A stretch of DNA of 64,000 bases. Origin: a virus. Below are positions 20,735 through 27,671 of this stretch, one piece after another (the first letter of the stretch is position 1; every line of letters starts with the position of its first letter). Under the pieces are notes generated by a model that saw only the letters and a list, made by a program, of their open reading frames with translations, was not told where the DNA came from and ran no database searches. A program made the translations under genes and the position numbers. The stretch is from positions 18,938-82,937 of the IMG/VR virus record IMGVR_UViG_3300032245_001466, one strand, 5' to 3'.

Positions 20735-21019
20735 TTACGCTTTCACCTCGTACTGCTCGCCGCCGATTCGCAGCGCGGTGATTGCGTCAAGGGCGATTGA
20801 GCGATAGCCCTCTGCGGTAATGTCATAGACGAAGATGAGGTCTTTGGCAGCAGCGTCATACGCAGCCTCGCCGCCTTTGAGATGCTTCTTTACGCCAAGA
20901 CGCGCCGTCATCTTGCGAAGTTCGCCCGTGGTTCGCTTGATGAAGTCCACGCCGAAGATTGCGCCATTGCTGTTGCGAATCATCTCTGCCGCTTCGCTTC
21001 GCTTGATTGCCTTTGCCAT
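20735..21019 (-). CDS. WYL_2 / SH3-like beta-barrel phage protein
   Basis: This 94-residue protein has NGAIFGVDFIKRTTGELRKM near residues 17-36, then ARLGVKKHLKGG and LIFVYDITAEGYRSIALDAI. This series matches the phage family described as WYL_2, an Sm-like SH3 beta-barrel fold. Its biochemical role is not established; a nucleic-acid or ligand-binding role is plausible. ATG 21019 follows GGAGGAAGAA; the frame up to 21037 is less likely. Confidence 0.75.
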   Translation of the reverse strand: MAKAIKRSEAAEMIRNSNGAIFGVDFIKRTTGELRKMTARLGVKKHLKGGEAAYDAAAKDLIFVYDITAEGYRSIALDAITALRIGGEQYEVKA

Positions 21020-21041
21020 TTCTTCCTCCTTGTTCACAGCA

Positions 21042-21125
21042 CCCCAATCGGGGCAAGCCCATTATAGGGTCATCTTTTGCCAGCCGTCAAGTGGGTTCTA
21101 GCCCAAGAGGCCGGAGCCTCTTGGG
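21042..21125 (-). promoter_or_regulatory. class B regulatory unit 9
   Basis: Palindrome CCCAAGAGGC-CGGA-GCCTCTTGGG spans 21102-21125. The -35 is TTGACG (21085-21090), the spacer 18 bases and the -10 TATAAT (21061-21066). Seven bases on is the leader stem CCCC-GATT-GGGG (21042-21053). Confidence 0.8.
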
Positions 21126-21141
21126 GCTGAACTATAATCGC

Positions 21142-21318
21142 CTACTTCCAGTCTTCTGGAACTAACTGCCAATCCTTTTCGCAATCACTAGAATAAAGGT
21201 CGCAATGCCGACACCAGACGACAAAGCAGCCCTCCTCGTGTCCGTCTTTCTCGCAATCAGACCAGAGCCAATGCGCCTCGCGAAGATTGTCTGGGCAGTC
21301 GCAGCGAAGAACGCTCAT
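21142..21318 (-). CDS. cysteine/histidine-rich small protein (58 aa)
   Basis: ATG 21318 overlaps the stop of gene 21315 as ATGA. The product has CDCPDN, HWLWSDC and CFVVWCRHC elements, with at least six cysteines and nearby histidines, so zinc binding is likely. A longer frame from 21369 lies inside the upstream gene and is rejected. The function is unknown. Confidence 0.6.
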   Translation of the reverse strand: MSVLRCDCPDNLREAHWLWSDCEKDGHEEGCFVVWCRHCDLYSSDCEKDWQLVPEDWK

Positions 21319-21764
21319 AGGACTTCGCAACCTTTCAGGGTGCGGCAAAGACCCAGAAACTCTCGCCACTCCTCAATAATCGCAACCCAAGCCGTAGCCT
21401 CTTCATCTGGGTCAGCCTTCGTCTTATCGTCCGTGTACGGGCTGGCAAGAAGAATACCAGTAATAATCTTCTTGATTTCTTCTTCGCTCAACTTGGAGAT
21501 GGCATTGTGTAGTTCTTCGCACTCATAGTCCTTGATGATGTTGCCGCTGTTATCGTACAGATTCTCATTGACCTCGGTGAATCCAATCTCATCGTGGAAA
21601 GCGCGCAGGTAGCCCATACCCCAAATGTTCAGTCGGAAATAGACCGCGCTTGGAGCCTTCTCAGCGTAAGAGCCGTCTGGCTCAATCCACATTGAGCGGA
21701 ACTTCTTGGCGTGCGCCGCAGCCAGTTCACGATTCTCTCGCAATGAGTAGATGTCGTATCCCAT
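21315..21764 (-). CDS. hypothetical phage protein (149 aa)
   Basis: ATG 21764 has AAGGAGGACAAA, so the frame up to 21875 is rejected. The product starts MGYDIYSLRENREL and has YFRLNIWGMGYLRAFHDE near residues 43-60, a pattern I associate with small phage early proteins. The C-terminal part is helical and acidic (SEEEIKKIITGILLASPYTDD). The biochemical role is unknown. Confidence 0.65.
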   Translation of the reverse strand: MGYDIYSLRENRELAAAHAKKFRSMWIEPDGSYAEKAPSAVYFRLNIWGMGYLRAFHDEIGFTEVNENLYDNSGNIIKDYECEELHNAISKLSEEEIKKIITGILLASPYTDDKTKADPDEEATAWVAIIEEWREFLGLCRTLKGCEVL

Positions 21765-21784
21765 TTTGTCCTCCTTATTCCACA

Positions 21785-21866
21785 CCCCAATCAGGGCAAG
21801 GTCATTGTAAGGTACCGCTCTCCGCTCGTCAATAGGTTCTAGCCAAGATGGCCGGAGCCATCTTGG
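21785..21866 (-). promoter_or_regulatory. class B regulatory unit 10
   Basis: Palindrome CCAAGATGGC-CGGA-GCCATCTTGG spans 21843-21866. The -35 is TTGACG (21827-21832), the spacer 17 bases and the -10 TACAAT (21804-21809). A short CCC/GGG leader stem lies at 21785-21796. Confidence 0.75.
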
Positions 21867-21877
21867 GTACAACAAAA

Positions 21878-21895
21878 AACCGCCCGAAGGCGGTT
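21878..21895 (-). terminator. terminator of gene 21918
   Basis: On the minus strand, AACCGCC-TTCG-GGCGGTT is followed by TTTTGTTG. Confidence 0.85.
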
Positions 21896-21917
21896 AGTTG
21901 TTTGGAAATAATCCTGA

Positions 21918-22394
21918 CTAAACGATAACTTCCTGCGGCTCCATAAGCCCAGCCCAGATGTTTGGCACATTAGAGCGGATGCTCGTGTATCCGTCAGAGG
22001 AAATAACGAGATGGTCAAGAAACTCAATGTCCAACAGGCGCGCCCCTGCCACCAAGTCCTCAGTTAGTTTCTTGTCCTCGTCGGACGGAGTGTGGTCGCC
22101 GCTTGGGTGATTGTGAACAACCACAATGCCCTGACCGCCAGTCAGGATACAAGAGCGAAACACTTCGTTGATGCGAACGCTTGTGCCTGTTGCCGTGCCA
22201 AGATAGACCTGCTCAATCCCGATGAGATTATTCCTTGCCCCAAGCACCATCACAAACAGCGACTCCTGATTAGAGTCCTTTGCGAAATCGCGGAACATCT
22301 TTACTGCCTCGGCTGGCTGCTCAACCCTCTCATCGGACTGATCAGCAACCTTCTTTCTCTTTACCACCATTTCGTATGCTTTCCAGTTCTTCAC
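21918..22394 (-). CDS. radC: RadC-like JAB-domain protein
   Basis: This 158-residue protein carries the JAB/MPN+ metalloprotease-like core of RadC: VVVHNHPSGDHTPSDED at about residues 95-111. The two His and the final Asp are the zinc ligands. An upstream LFVMVLGARNNLIGIEQVYLG segment and a downstream LLDIEFLDHLVISSDGYTS complete the family pattern. The N-terminal helix-hairpin-helix of bacterial RadC is absent. RadC proteins sit in phages, plasmids and defence islands, but their reaction is unsettled. The start overlaps the stop of gene 22391. Confidence 0.85.
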   Translation of the reverse strand: MKNWKAYEMVVKRKKVADQSDERVEQPAEAVKMFRDFAKDSNQESLFVMVLGARNNLIGIEQVYLGTATGTSVRINEVFRSCILTGGQGIVVVHNHPSGDHTPSDEDKKLTEDLVAGARLLDIEFLDHLVISSDGYTSIRSNVPNIWAGLMEPQEVIV

Positions 22395-22939
22395 GCTACC
22401 ACCACCTTTGCTGCTTCCTCTTTGGTTGTCTTGCCGCTGCGAATCTCATCTCGCAACTCAATCCCTTCCTTCATCCAGATTGCGTCAAGTTCGGCGTTGC
22501 GCTTCTCAGCGTGCTTTGCCTCGCGCAAACCTTCCTCAGTCATACGCTCAACAACGCGCTTGCGCCAAGCCGTCGGCGACTCATAAGAGGCGTTTGTTGA
22601 GAGTCCGATGTGCCGAACGATGTCGGCACGCGTCAGAGGGCGAGCCTCAAAGCAATCTGCGTTCTTATCGCCGTCTGGCTCGTTTCCGTTCCATACGGTC
22701 ATCTTTGAGAGCCAACCGATTTCGTATGCGAGCGCGAGTCGCTGCTCCCACTCATCCACATTGGCTTCGGTGATTTCGTTTAGTCCAATCGTCATCGTCG
22801 CCCAGATGAAGGAGTTCGTGATTGGGCTGAGGTACTCCTCGCCGCGCACGCGTCCATCCATCACGCTGCTCTTTGTTGCGGTGAGCCAACAGACATCATC
22901 CGCGTCCTTGATGTTTCCCACGAACCAACTTAGTGGCAT
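22391..22939 (-). CDS. hypothetical protein (182 aa)
   Basis: The protein starts MPLSWFVGNIKDADDVCW and has FIWATMTIGLNEITEANVDE near residues 44-63. The C-terminal third is a long charged helix (RMTEEGLREAKHAEKRNAEL). This layout suggests a globular domain plus a coiled-coil tail. It is the first gene of an operon with radC, behind AAGGAGGCAGT. No family is recognised. Confidence 0.65.
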   Translation of the reverse strand: MPLSWFVGNIKDADDVCWLTATKSSVMDGRVRGEEYLSPITNSFIWATMTIGLNEITEANVDEWEQRLALAYEIGWLSKMTVWNGNEPDGDKNADCFEARPLTRADIVRHIGLSTNASYESPTAWRKRVVERMTEEGLREAKHAEKRNAELDAIWMKEGIELRDEIRSGKTTKEEAAKVVVA

Positions 22940-22961
22940 ACTGCCTCCTTATGTCCTCTTA

Positions 22962-23046
22962 TCGGGAAGCCCCGACCTGCTTATTCTAAGACCACGCTTG
23001 ACCCGCTGTCAAATGGGTTCTAGTCCAATGAGCCGGAGCTCATTGG
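22962..23046 (-). promoter_or_regulatory. class B regulatory unit 11
   Basis: Palindrome CCAATGAGC-CGGA-GCTCATTGG spans 23025-23046. The -35 is TTGACA (23007-23012), the spacer 18 bases and the -10 TAGAAT (22983-22988). Seven bases on is the leader stem TCGGG-GCTT-CCCGA (22962-22975). Confidence 0.8.
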
Positions 23047-23067
23047 AGGCGAACTATTATCTGCTTA

Positions 23068-23538
23068 TTACTTGATTTGGTTTGTCGTATAACCGCACGC
23101 CATACAAACTGGGACGGAGCAGCCTTCGGGATTGTCGCCCGTATCTACGCCCTCATCTGGGTCGCACAATCCACACGGCGCATAATCGACATCACGGCAG
23201 AGGCACTCGCTTTTCGCATCTCGCGGCAAGTCGTTGTAGTGCCTGTGCCAGTTTGCGTCGCCGTCGCGATTCAGCGCAAACTCGCAATCAGGGCGGAAGC
23301 ACCAACCATCAGCAACGGCTTCCTTGTCCGACATAAATGGCGGGTGAAACTCACACTCGCACGGAGCGCAGTCCAAGCAGTAGACGAGATAGCCATCTGG
23401 CACGCTTCCATCATACTGATCAAAGTCAAGCGTATCGAATCGCGTGTACGGCATACCATTCCAAGTGCCGATGACCTTCTCGTCGGCGTAGAAGACCATC
23501 GTGGAGCAGCGAACGCATTTGTCCATCTGCCCACTCAT
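23068..23538 (-). CDS. cysteine-rich hypothetical protein (156 aa)
   Basis: This protein has at least fourteen cysteines in several pairs: CVRCS near the N-terminus, CLDCAPCECEFH near residues 57-68, CLCRDV, CGLCDPD and CMACGY near the end. Several zinc sites are likely. The start overlaps the stop of gene 23535 as ATGA. A longer frame to 23553 lies inside the upstream gene. The function is unknown. Confidence 0.65.
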   Translation of the reverse strand: MSGQMDKCVRCSTMVFYADEKVIGTWNGMPYTRFDTLDFDQYDGSVPDGYLVYCLDCAPCECEFHPPFMSDKEAVADGWCFRPDCEFALNRDGDANWHRHYNDLPRDAKSECLCRDVDYAPCGLCDPDEGVDTGDNPEGCSVPVCMACGYTTNQIK

Positions 23539-23843
23539 TCTGCTTCCTCCCACTCCGCGCCCTGCTCAATCAGGGAAACGAATCCTTCATTTGGATCATC
23601 GTGGTTGGTGTGAACTGCCTGTACGAATCGCAACGAACAAGAGTTCTCGTACCACTCCATCACCGCGCTCAGCATCTCATCTGGCGTGGTGTCTTCCGCG
23701 GAGATCAGCGGATCATAGCCGTACCCGCGCATCTCCGACATCTGCTCATCGTCCATCAAGACATAGATCTTGTGGCAGGTATCAAACGCGATGCCCTTCG
23801 CATTTTCTAGATACTCCTCAACCTTGTCGAAACTCGCTGCCAT
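23535..23843 (-). CDS. hypothetical acidic protein (102 aa)
   Basis: The protein is acidic and helical (FDKVEEYLENAKGIAFDTCH, DEMLSAVMEWYENSC) and ends EWEEAE. It begins behind TAGGAGGACGAA from class B unit 12 and leads a two-gene operon. No motif is visible. Confidence 0.65.
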   Translation of the reverse strand: MAASFDKVEEYLENAKGIAFDTCHKIYVLMDDEQMSEMRGYGYDPLISAEDTTPDEMLSAVMEWYENSCSLRFVQAVHTNHDDPNEGFVSLIEQGAEWEEAE

Positions 23844-23863
23844 TTCGTCCTCCTAGTTTCTAC

Positions 23864-23948
23864 ACGGCAACTGCCGTAGGTGGATTGTAAGGCACAACCT
23901 AGCGGCTCGTCAAATGTTCTACTCCAAGTGGCCGGAGCCACTTGGAGT
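23864..23948 (-). promoter_or_regulatory. class B regulatory unit 12
   Basis: Palindrome ACTCCAAGTGGC-CGGA-GCCACTTGGAGT spans 23921-23948. The -35 is TTGACG (23908-23913), the spacer 18 bases and the -10 TACAAT (23884-23889). Six bases on is the leader stem ACGGC-AGTT-GCCGT (23864-23877). This leader matches the class A type. Confidence 0.8.
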
Positions 23949-23957
23949 AAAACAAAA

Positions 23958-23980
23958 ATCCCGCCCCGAAGGGCGGGATT
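23958..23980 (-). terminator. terminator of gene 24004
   Basis: On the minus strand, AATCCCGCCC-TTCG-GGGCGGGATT is followed by TTTGTTTT. Confidence 0.85.
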
Positions 23981-24003
23981 TCTGGTTGATCTTCTGGTGA
24001 AGA

Positions 24004-24966
24004 TTACGCGAGGGCGAGAATCGCCTCGCGCTTTGTCTTCGCTGCGAAGCCCGTATCCAACATCACGCTTGACGCTCGCGCATCAAGAGCCGTTGAGCGA
24101 ACGCCGCCACGATACGAAACGCCGTGATCGAGGTACTCCGCGATGGCGTTGTACACGCCCCACTTCGTATCGCGAAGCCCGTCAAGATTCTCCGCGTTAT
24201 TGAGAATCGCGAAAGTTGCCTTAGCGCGCTCCGACATTACTTCCTTATCGCGCTTCTCCGATTCAGAGAGCGGGAAGATCTTTGAGATGATGCGGAACGC
24301 CTCAGATCGCTCAATCTTCTGGGCAACCATCTGCGAGCCGATGCGCGAGAACTCATCAACAGCGGCAGAGGCAAGCCCAAGAGCGCGCTTCGCCTCCGCG
24401 ACTTTCTCCTCAATCTTCGCCGTGTGGCGAAGTGTGAACGACATCTTCGCGCTTCCAAGAGCCGCGTTGAGCGTATTCTGGCATACCACGCGCACAGGAG
24501 TGATCATCGCTTTGAGCGGGAACAGCCCGTTGTGCCCATTGGCGATGACGAGGTAAGTCGTCGTGCCGCCGTTGTCGCCCTTGATCTCGATCTTCTCAGG
24601 AATCTCCAACGCCGCGAAGATCACCTGACCGCCTTTGAGTGAACCAGCCGTTTCGTAGCGCGCACCCTCATCAAGCAGCGCGTCCGCGAACGACAGCATC
24701 TCATCGTTCTGGATTGGCGTGTAGCGGTCGCCGACAACGCCAAGAACCGCGCCGTCAGTTGATCGAACATTTGCGCGCTTGCCCTCGATGGCGAGCGTCT
24801 TGTTGTCGAGCGTTGTGAAGATCGGCTGCTGCTTGACCTGCCAATCAAGACCCGCGGCAACGATCATTTCCGCGCTCGTAGTAAGACCTGCGTTTGCTAC
24901 GCCAAGTCCGTGCCACGGCATACCGCGCTCCGCGTTGTATGCCATCGTTTCTACCTCGTGTGCCAT
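24004..24966 (-). CDS. DUF932 phage/plasmid-like protein
   Basis: This 320-residue protein matches the DUF932 family. It has an N-terminal PWHGLG near residues 15-20, GDRYTPIQNDEMLSFADAL near 80-98 and VRVVCQNTLNAAL near 159-171, and a long helical C-terminus. These proteins are common on phages and plasmids near recombination and anti-defence genes. No activity is firmly established. ATG 24966 follows AAGGAGGACACA; the frame up to 25035 crosses the promoter. Confidence 0.85.
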   Translation of the reverse strand: MAHEVETMAYNAERGMPWHGLGVANAGLTTSAEMIVAAGLDWQVKQQPIFTTLDNKTLAIEGKRANVRSTDGAVLGVVGDRYTPIQNDEMLSFADALLDEGARYETAGSLKGGQVIFAALEIPEKIEIKGDNGGTTTYLVIANGHNGLFPLKAMITPVRVVCQNTLNAALGSAKMSFTLRHTAKIEEKVAEAKRALGLASAAVDEFSRIGSQMVAQKIERSEAFRIISKIFPLSESEKRDKEVMSERAKATFAILNNAENLDGLRDTKWGVYNAIAEYLDHGVSYRGGVRSTALDARASSVMLDTGFAAKTKREAILALA

Positions 24967-24986
24967 TGTGTCCTCCTTCTTTACAT

Positions 24987-25066
24987 ACGGCAACTGCCGT
25001 AAGAAGATTCTCCCACAAGCACAAGATCGCGTCAAGTTCTAGCCCAAAGGGCCGGAGCCCTTTGGG
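24987..25066 (-). promoter_or_regulatory. class B regulatory unit 13
   Basis: Palindrome CCCAAAGGGC-CGGA-GCCCTTTGGG spans 25043-25066. The -35 is TTGACG (25030-25035), the spacer 17 bases and the -10 GAGAAT (25007-25012). Six bases on is the leader stem ACGGC-AGTT-GCCGT (24987-25000). Confidence 0.75.
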
Positions 25067-25077
25067 TGGAACATAAT

Positions 25078-25109
25078 AATAAGCCCCCCGAATAATCGAG
25101 GGGCTTATT
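25078..25109 (-). terminator. terminator of gene 25152
   Basis: AATAAGCCCC and GGGGCTTATT form a 10-bp stem; the minus strand continues ATTATGTT. Confidence 0.7.
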
Positions 25110-25151
25110 ACTTTGTGGGGCGCAGGGAGGACGCCTTGCGCCCCGAAGTCA

Positions 25152-25964
25152 TCAGCCTCCGACGATGCCGCCGAAATGCTCCTCGCAGAACGACTCAAAC
25201 TCCGTCTGCGGAACGGCATCATAATCTCGCTCGCCGTATTGCGGCTTGCCATCTTCGCCCTTGTACCACGCCTCATCTGGCAGCGAGTCGCCATCGCCAA
25301 ACTCACGCCGCGAGATTTCGTTTCCCGCGTGATAGACAACTTCGCCAGCGTAGCCCATACCGCCTTCGCAATAACGATGAGTAATGGTCAGCGTTGGGAA
25401 TAACCCAGAGAGCGCGTGAATCACAGGCTCGGCAGGGCTCCACGCGGTATCAAAGTTGTATGAAGTTATACCCGCGACAAATGAGTCGTCGCGGTCGTGC
25501 CAAGCCTCGGAGCAGTTCCACTTTGTTCCCCAATGCTCAACATTCCAGTTGTACCACCAGTCTGGGTGTGAGGAAATCTTTGGGGTGTTGTGCTTTGGGC
25601 AGACCTCTGAGCCGCCGAACATCTGAGCAACAGAGTCAGTAATCGTGCCGTTATCAAGGTTCGTCTTCTTTACCTCAACGCCGTCCACAGCCCAATAGCC
25701 TTCTTGAGGCTCAAAGCCGTAGTCCTTCTCGTACTCGTGTCCTTCGGCTCCCTTGACCACCGCCTTGGTGATAACGAACTCTGGGTGGCAGCCACAAAGG
25801 AAATCGTTCTGATTCTCGTTGGCTGAATAGTACGGAACATCAGGAGTCGGAACAATCTTCGCGAAATCGAAGCCGTCCTCTTCGCCCTTGACCAACTCAA
25901 TGAGTCGGACAATCTCCTGCTCGTTTCCGCTGATGTCTACTTGGTTTACGCACCAGTTTGGCAT
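25152..25964 (-). CDS. Api92-like ferredoxin-fold protein (DUF1281)
   Basis: This 270-residue protein has the signature MPNWCVNQVDISG at the N-terminus, WNVEHWGTKWNC near residues 139-150 and DTAWSPAEPVIHALSGLFP near 172-190. These match the Api92-like family of phage and plasmid proteins. The C-terminal half holds a ferredoxin-like fold in this family. The function is unknown. ATG 25964 has AAGGAGGACACA. Confidence 0.8.
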   Translation of the reverse strand: MPNWCVNQVDISGNEQEIVRLIELVKGEEDGFDFAKIVPTPDVPYYSANENQNDFLCGCHPEFVITKAVVKGAEGHEYEKDYGFEPQEGYWAVDGVEVKKTNLDNGTITDSVAQMFGGSEVCPKHNTPKISSHPDWWYNWNVEHWGTKWNCSEAWHDRDDSFVAGITSYNFDTAWSPAEPVIHALSGLFPTLTITHRYCEGGMGYAGEVVYHAGNEISRREFGDGDSLPDEAWYKGEDGKPQYGERDYDAVPQTEFESFCEEHFGGIVGG

Positions 25965-25984
25965 TGTGTCCTCCTTGTGTCCTC

Positions 25985-26067
25985 GCGGGAAGCCCCGCAC
26001 CATTGGATTGTAAGCCACCGCTTCCGCTGCTGTCAAGTTCTACCTCAACAAGCCGGAGCTTGTTGAG
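25985..26067 (-). promoter_or_regulatory. class B regulatory unit 14
   Basis: Palindrome CTCAACAAGC-CGGA-GCTTGTTGAG spans 26044-26067. The -35 is TTGACA (26031-26036), the spacer 18 bases and the -10 TACAAT (26007-26012). Eight bases on is the leader stem GCGGG-GCTT-CCCGC (25985-25998). Confidence 0.8.
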
Positions 26068-26085
26068 CGCGAACTAATTATTTTT

Positions 26086-26418
26086 TTATTTATCGAAAGA
26101 GAGTGCACTAACTCCGTCAGGCGTCATGACCACATGTCCACCTTCGACGAAGATGCGTCCGCCATCGTTAGCCTCATCATCAGATGAAATAATCAGGGAA
26201 TAACGCTTGCCGTTCTGCTTGACGAATAACACGGGCATGTATGGCTCTTCCTCGCCATCGCCAATAACTGTCCCACCAATAATCGTCGCCCCAATAAATG
26301 GCTCGACCATCTCTGTCCGAAGGTAGTGGCGCTCAATGGCATCGCGGCTCAAGCCAGTCCGCTCTTTCACTAACTGATTCCTATTGCTCAATAACTGCGC
26401 AATCGTTTCGACAGCCAT
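26086..26418 (-). CDS. hypothetical protein (110 aa)
   Basis: ATG 26418 has AAGGAGGAAGTT. The first part is helical (IAQLLSNRNQLVKERTGLSR) and the second beta-rich (IGATIIGGTVIGDGEEEPYM, RIFVEGGHVVMTPDG). It is the promoter-most gene of the minus-strand array. The family is not recognised. Confidence 0.65.
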   Translation of the reverse strand: MAVETIAQLLSNRNQLVKERTGLSRDAIERHYLRTEMVEPFIGATIIGGTVIGDGEEEPYMPVLFVKQNGKRYSLIISSDDEANDGGRIFVEGGHVVMTPDGVSALSFDK

Positions 26419-26437
26419 AACTTCCTCCTTACACCTA

Positions 26438-26515
26438 TAGGCTAACTGCCTAACCGCATTATAAGTCAGCCAATAACCGTCTGTCAAATAATAAGGTTCG
26501 GGCCTCGCTTGCGAG
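26438..26515 (-). promoter_or_regulatory. class B regulatory unit 15
   Basis: This divergent variant has a short palindrome CTCGC/GCGAG (26504-26515). The -35 is TTGACA (26482-26487), the spacer 18 bases and the -10 TATAAT (26458-26463). Five bases on is the leader stem TAGGC/GCCTA (26438-26452), again with changed but paired arms. Confidence 0.7.
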
Positions 26516-26571
26516 CTCGGGACTGCCCCAAATAATAAGTCTTGTCAACTCCCCCCACCCCCACCCCAAAC

Positions 26572-26601
26572 TTGACTCCCCGCTATCCCCTGCCTTACAA
26601 T
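26572..26601 (+). promoter_or_regulatory. sigma70-like promoter of the 26.6-28.5 kb operon
   Basis: TTGACT (26572-26577) and TACAAT (26596-26601) are 18 bases apart, followed by GGAAAGGAG and ATG 26624. It points away from class B unit 15. Confidence 0.7.
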
Positions 26602-26623
26602 GCCCCCATAGGAAAGGAGTCGC

Positions 26624-26839
26624 ATGGAAATCATCACGATCATTCTCTTCTCGCCGATCCTGTTGGTTGCGTATCTCTGGCAGGTCGCAGAGGCAGACTG
26701 GTGGCAGCGGCTACATCTGGTCATGCTGCCAGTCATCTTCTTCGTAGCGGCGGGTAAGGCGTATCTGGGAGTTCTTGGCGGTATCGGAGCGATTGTCGTT
26801 TCCACGCCATTTCTGATTTGGGCACTAAGGAGGATTTGA
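26624..26839 (+). CDS. small membrane protein (71 aa)
   Basis: Two hydrophobic segments are visible (IITIILFSPILLVAYLW and LVMLPVIFFVAAGKAYLG, running into GAIVVSTPFLIWAL). AAAGGAG precedes the start. It opens the plus-strand operon and its stop overlaps the next start. It is likely an inner-membrane protein of unknown role. Confidence 0.65.
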   Translation: MEIITIILFSPILLVAYLWQVAEADWWQRLHLVMLPVIFFVAAGKAYLGVLGGIGAIVVSTPFLIWALRRI

Positions 26840-27081
26840 TGAAGCGTTTCAGAGTGTACATTAAGAAGATCGATGACTTCTCAGTCGATCTCTCTTACGA
26901 TGGAGAGGACTTGGCTGGCTTAGAGGGTAATCAGTTGCTTGCCGCGGTTGCGGACGATGCAGCCGAGCAGGGGCTTGGCAACTGGGATTTCCTTGAAGGC
27001 AACACTATCGCGGTGACGGTAGCCGAAATCAATGAGGACGGCACCGAAGGTAACTCCTTGCAGATCAATAAGGAGGTCTAA
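26839..27081 (+). CDS. hypothetical protein (80 aa)
   Basis: ATG 26839 has AAGGAGGATTTG. The product is acidic and compact, with FRVYIKKIDDFSVDLSYDGE at the start and AVTVAEINEDGTEGN near the end. It could be a small beta-grasp-like domain. The function is unknown. Confidence 0.6.
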   Translation: MKRFRVYIKKIDDFSVDLSYDGEDLAGLEGNQLLAAVADDAAEQGLGNWDFLEGNTIAVTVAEINEDGTEGNSLQINKEV

Positions 27082-27082
27082 G

Positions 27083-27472
27083 ATGTGGCACATCATTCAC
27101 GACGAGAGCATCACGGCAAACGAGAATCTGTCGATCTGGGCGAAGGATGGCAAGGGTGATCGAGAGGTTCTCTTCGAGAAGAGCAATCAAGGTCTTGAGG
27201 TTGTCTACTATCACACAGCCTTCGACGGGATCAATGAGAAGTTCCCCGCAGCGCGGATCTGCTACGGCTGGGATGTGATCCAGATGGAGAGCGAGGAGAA
27301 GGACGCGTTCCTTGAGCGCGTTGTTGACAACCAAGACATCCATCGGGTACTCTCTTGTGAGCATGACTTCACCTGCGAGGAGATCTTCCACGCAGCAGCG
27401 GTCATGCTGAGCAATGAAGAGTGCGACGGCTGTGAGCCATGCGCCCGCTATGGGTACAAGGAGGAAGAATGA
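27083..27472 (+). CDS. hypothetical protein (129 aa)
   Basis: ATG 27083 follows AAGGAGGTCTAAG; the frame from 27032 overlaps the upstream gene. The product has WHIIHDESITANENLSIWAK at the start and a Cys cluster ECDGCEPCARYG near the end, so it may bind zinc. No family is recognised. Confidence 0.65.
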   Translation: MWHIIHDESITANENLSIWAKDGKGDREVLFEKSNQGLEVVYYHTAFDGINEKFPAARICYGWDVIQMESEEKDAFLERVVDNQDIHRVLSCEHDFTCEEIFHAAAVMLSNEECDGCEPCARYGYKEEE

Positions 27473-27663
27473 AGTACACGGTGAAAGTACAGTATCCGCT
27501 CTATCTCGACATCGAGATCGAAGCAGACGACGTGCCAGAGGCGCGGGCAGAGGCGATGAAGATCGCTGAGGCTACGCCCATTGGCGAGTGGGACGCGTAT
27601 GCGCTCCCTGAGGTCTTTGAAACTGAGTGGACAGACGAGAGCGGTATCCACACCATCATTTAG
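27469..27663 (+). CDS. hypothetical protein (64 aa)
   Basis: ATG 27469 is coupled to the previous stop and has AAGGAGGAAGA. The sequence KYTVKVQYPLYLDIEIEADD followed by a helix looks like a small beta-alpha-beta domain of the kind that senses or binds small ligands. No motif is definite. Confidence 0.65.
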   Translation: MKYTVKVQYPLYLDIEIEADDVPEARAEAMKIAEATPIGEWDAYALPEVFETEWTDESGIHTII

Positions 27664-27671
27664 GAGGAATA

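Noticed and set aside
21918-26418. Anti-restriction island made of RadC, DUF932 and Api92-like proteins
   Set aside because: Such genes co-occur on plasmids with anti-restriction genes, but no ArdA, ArdB or KlcA motif is visible, so the label is not supported.
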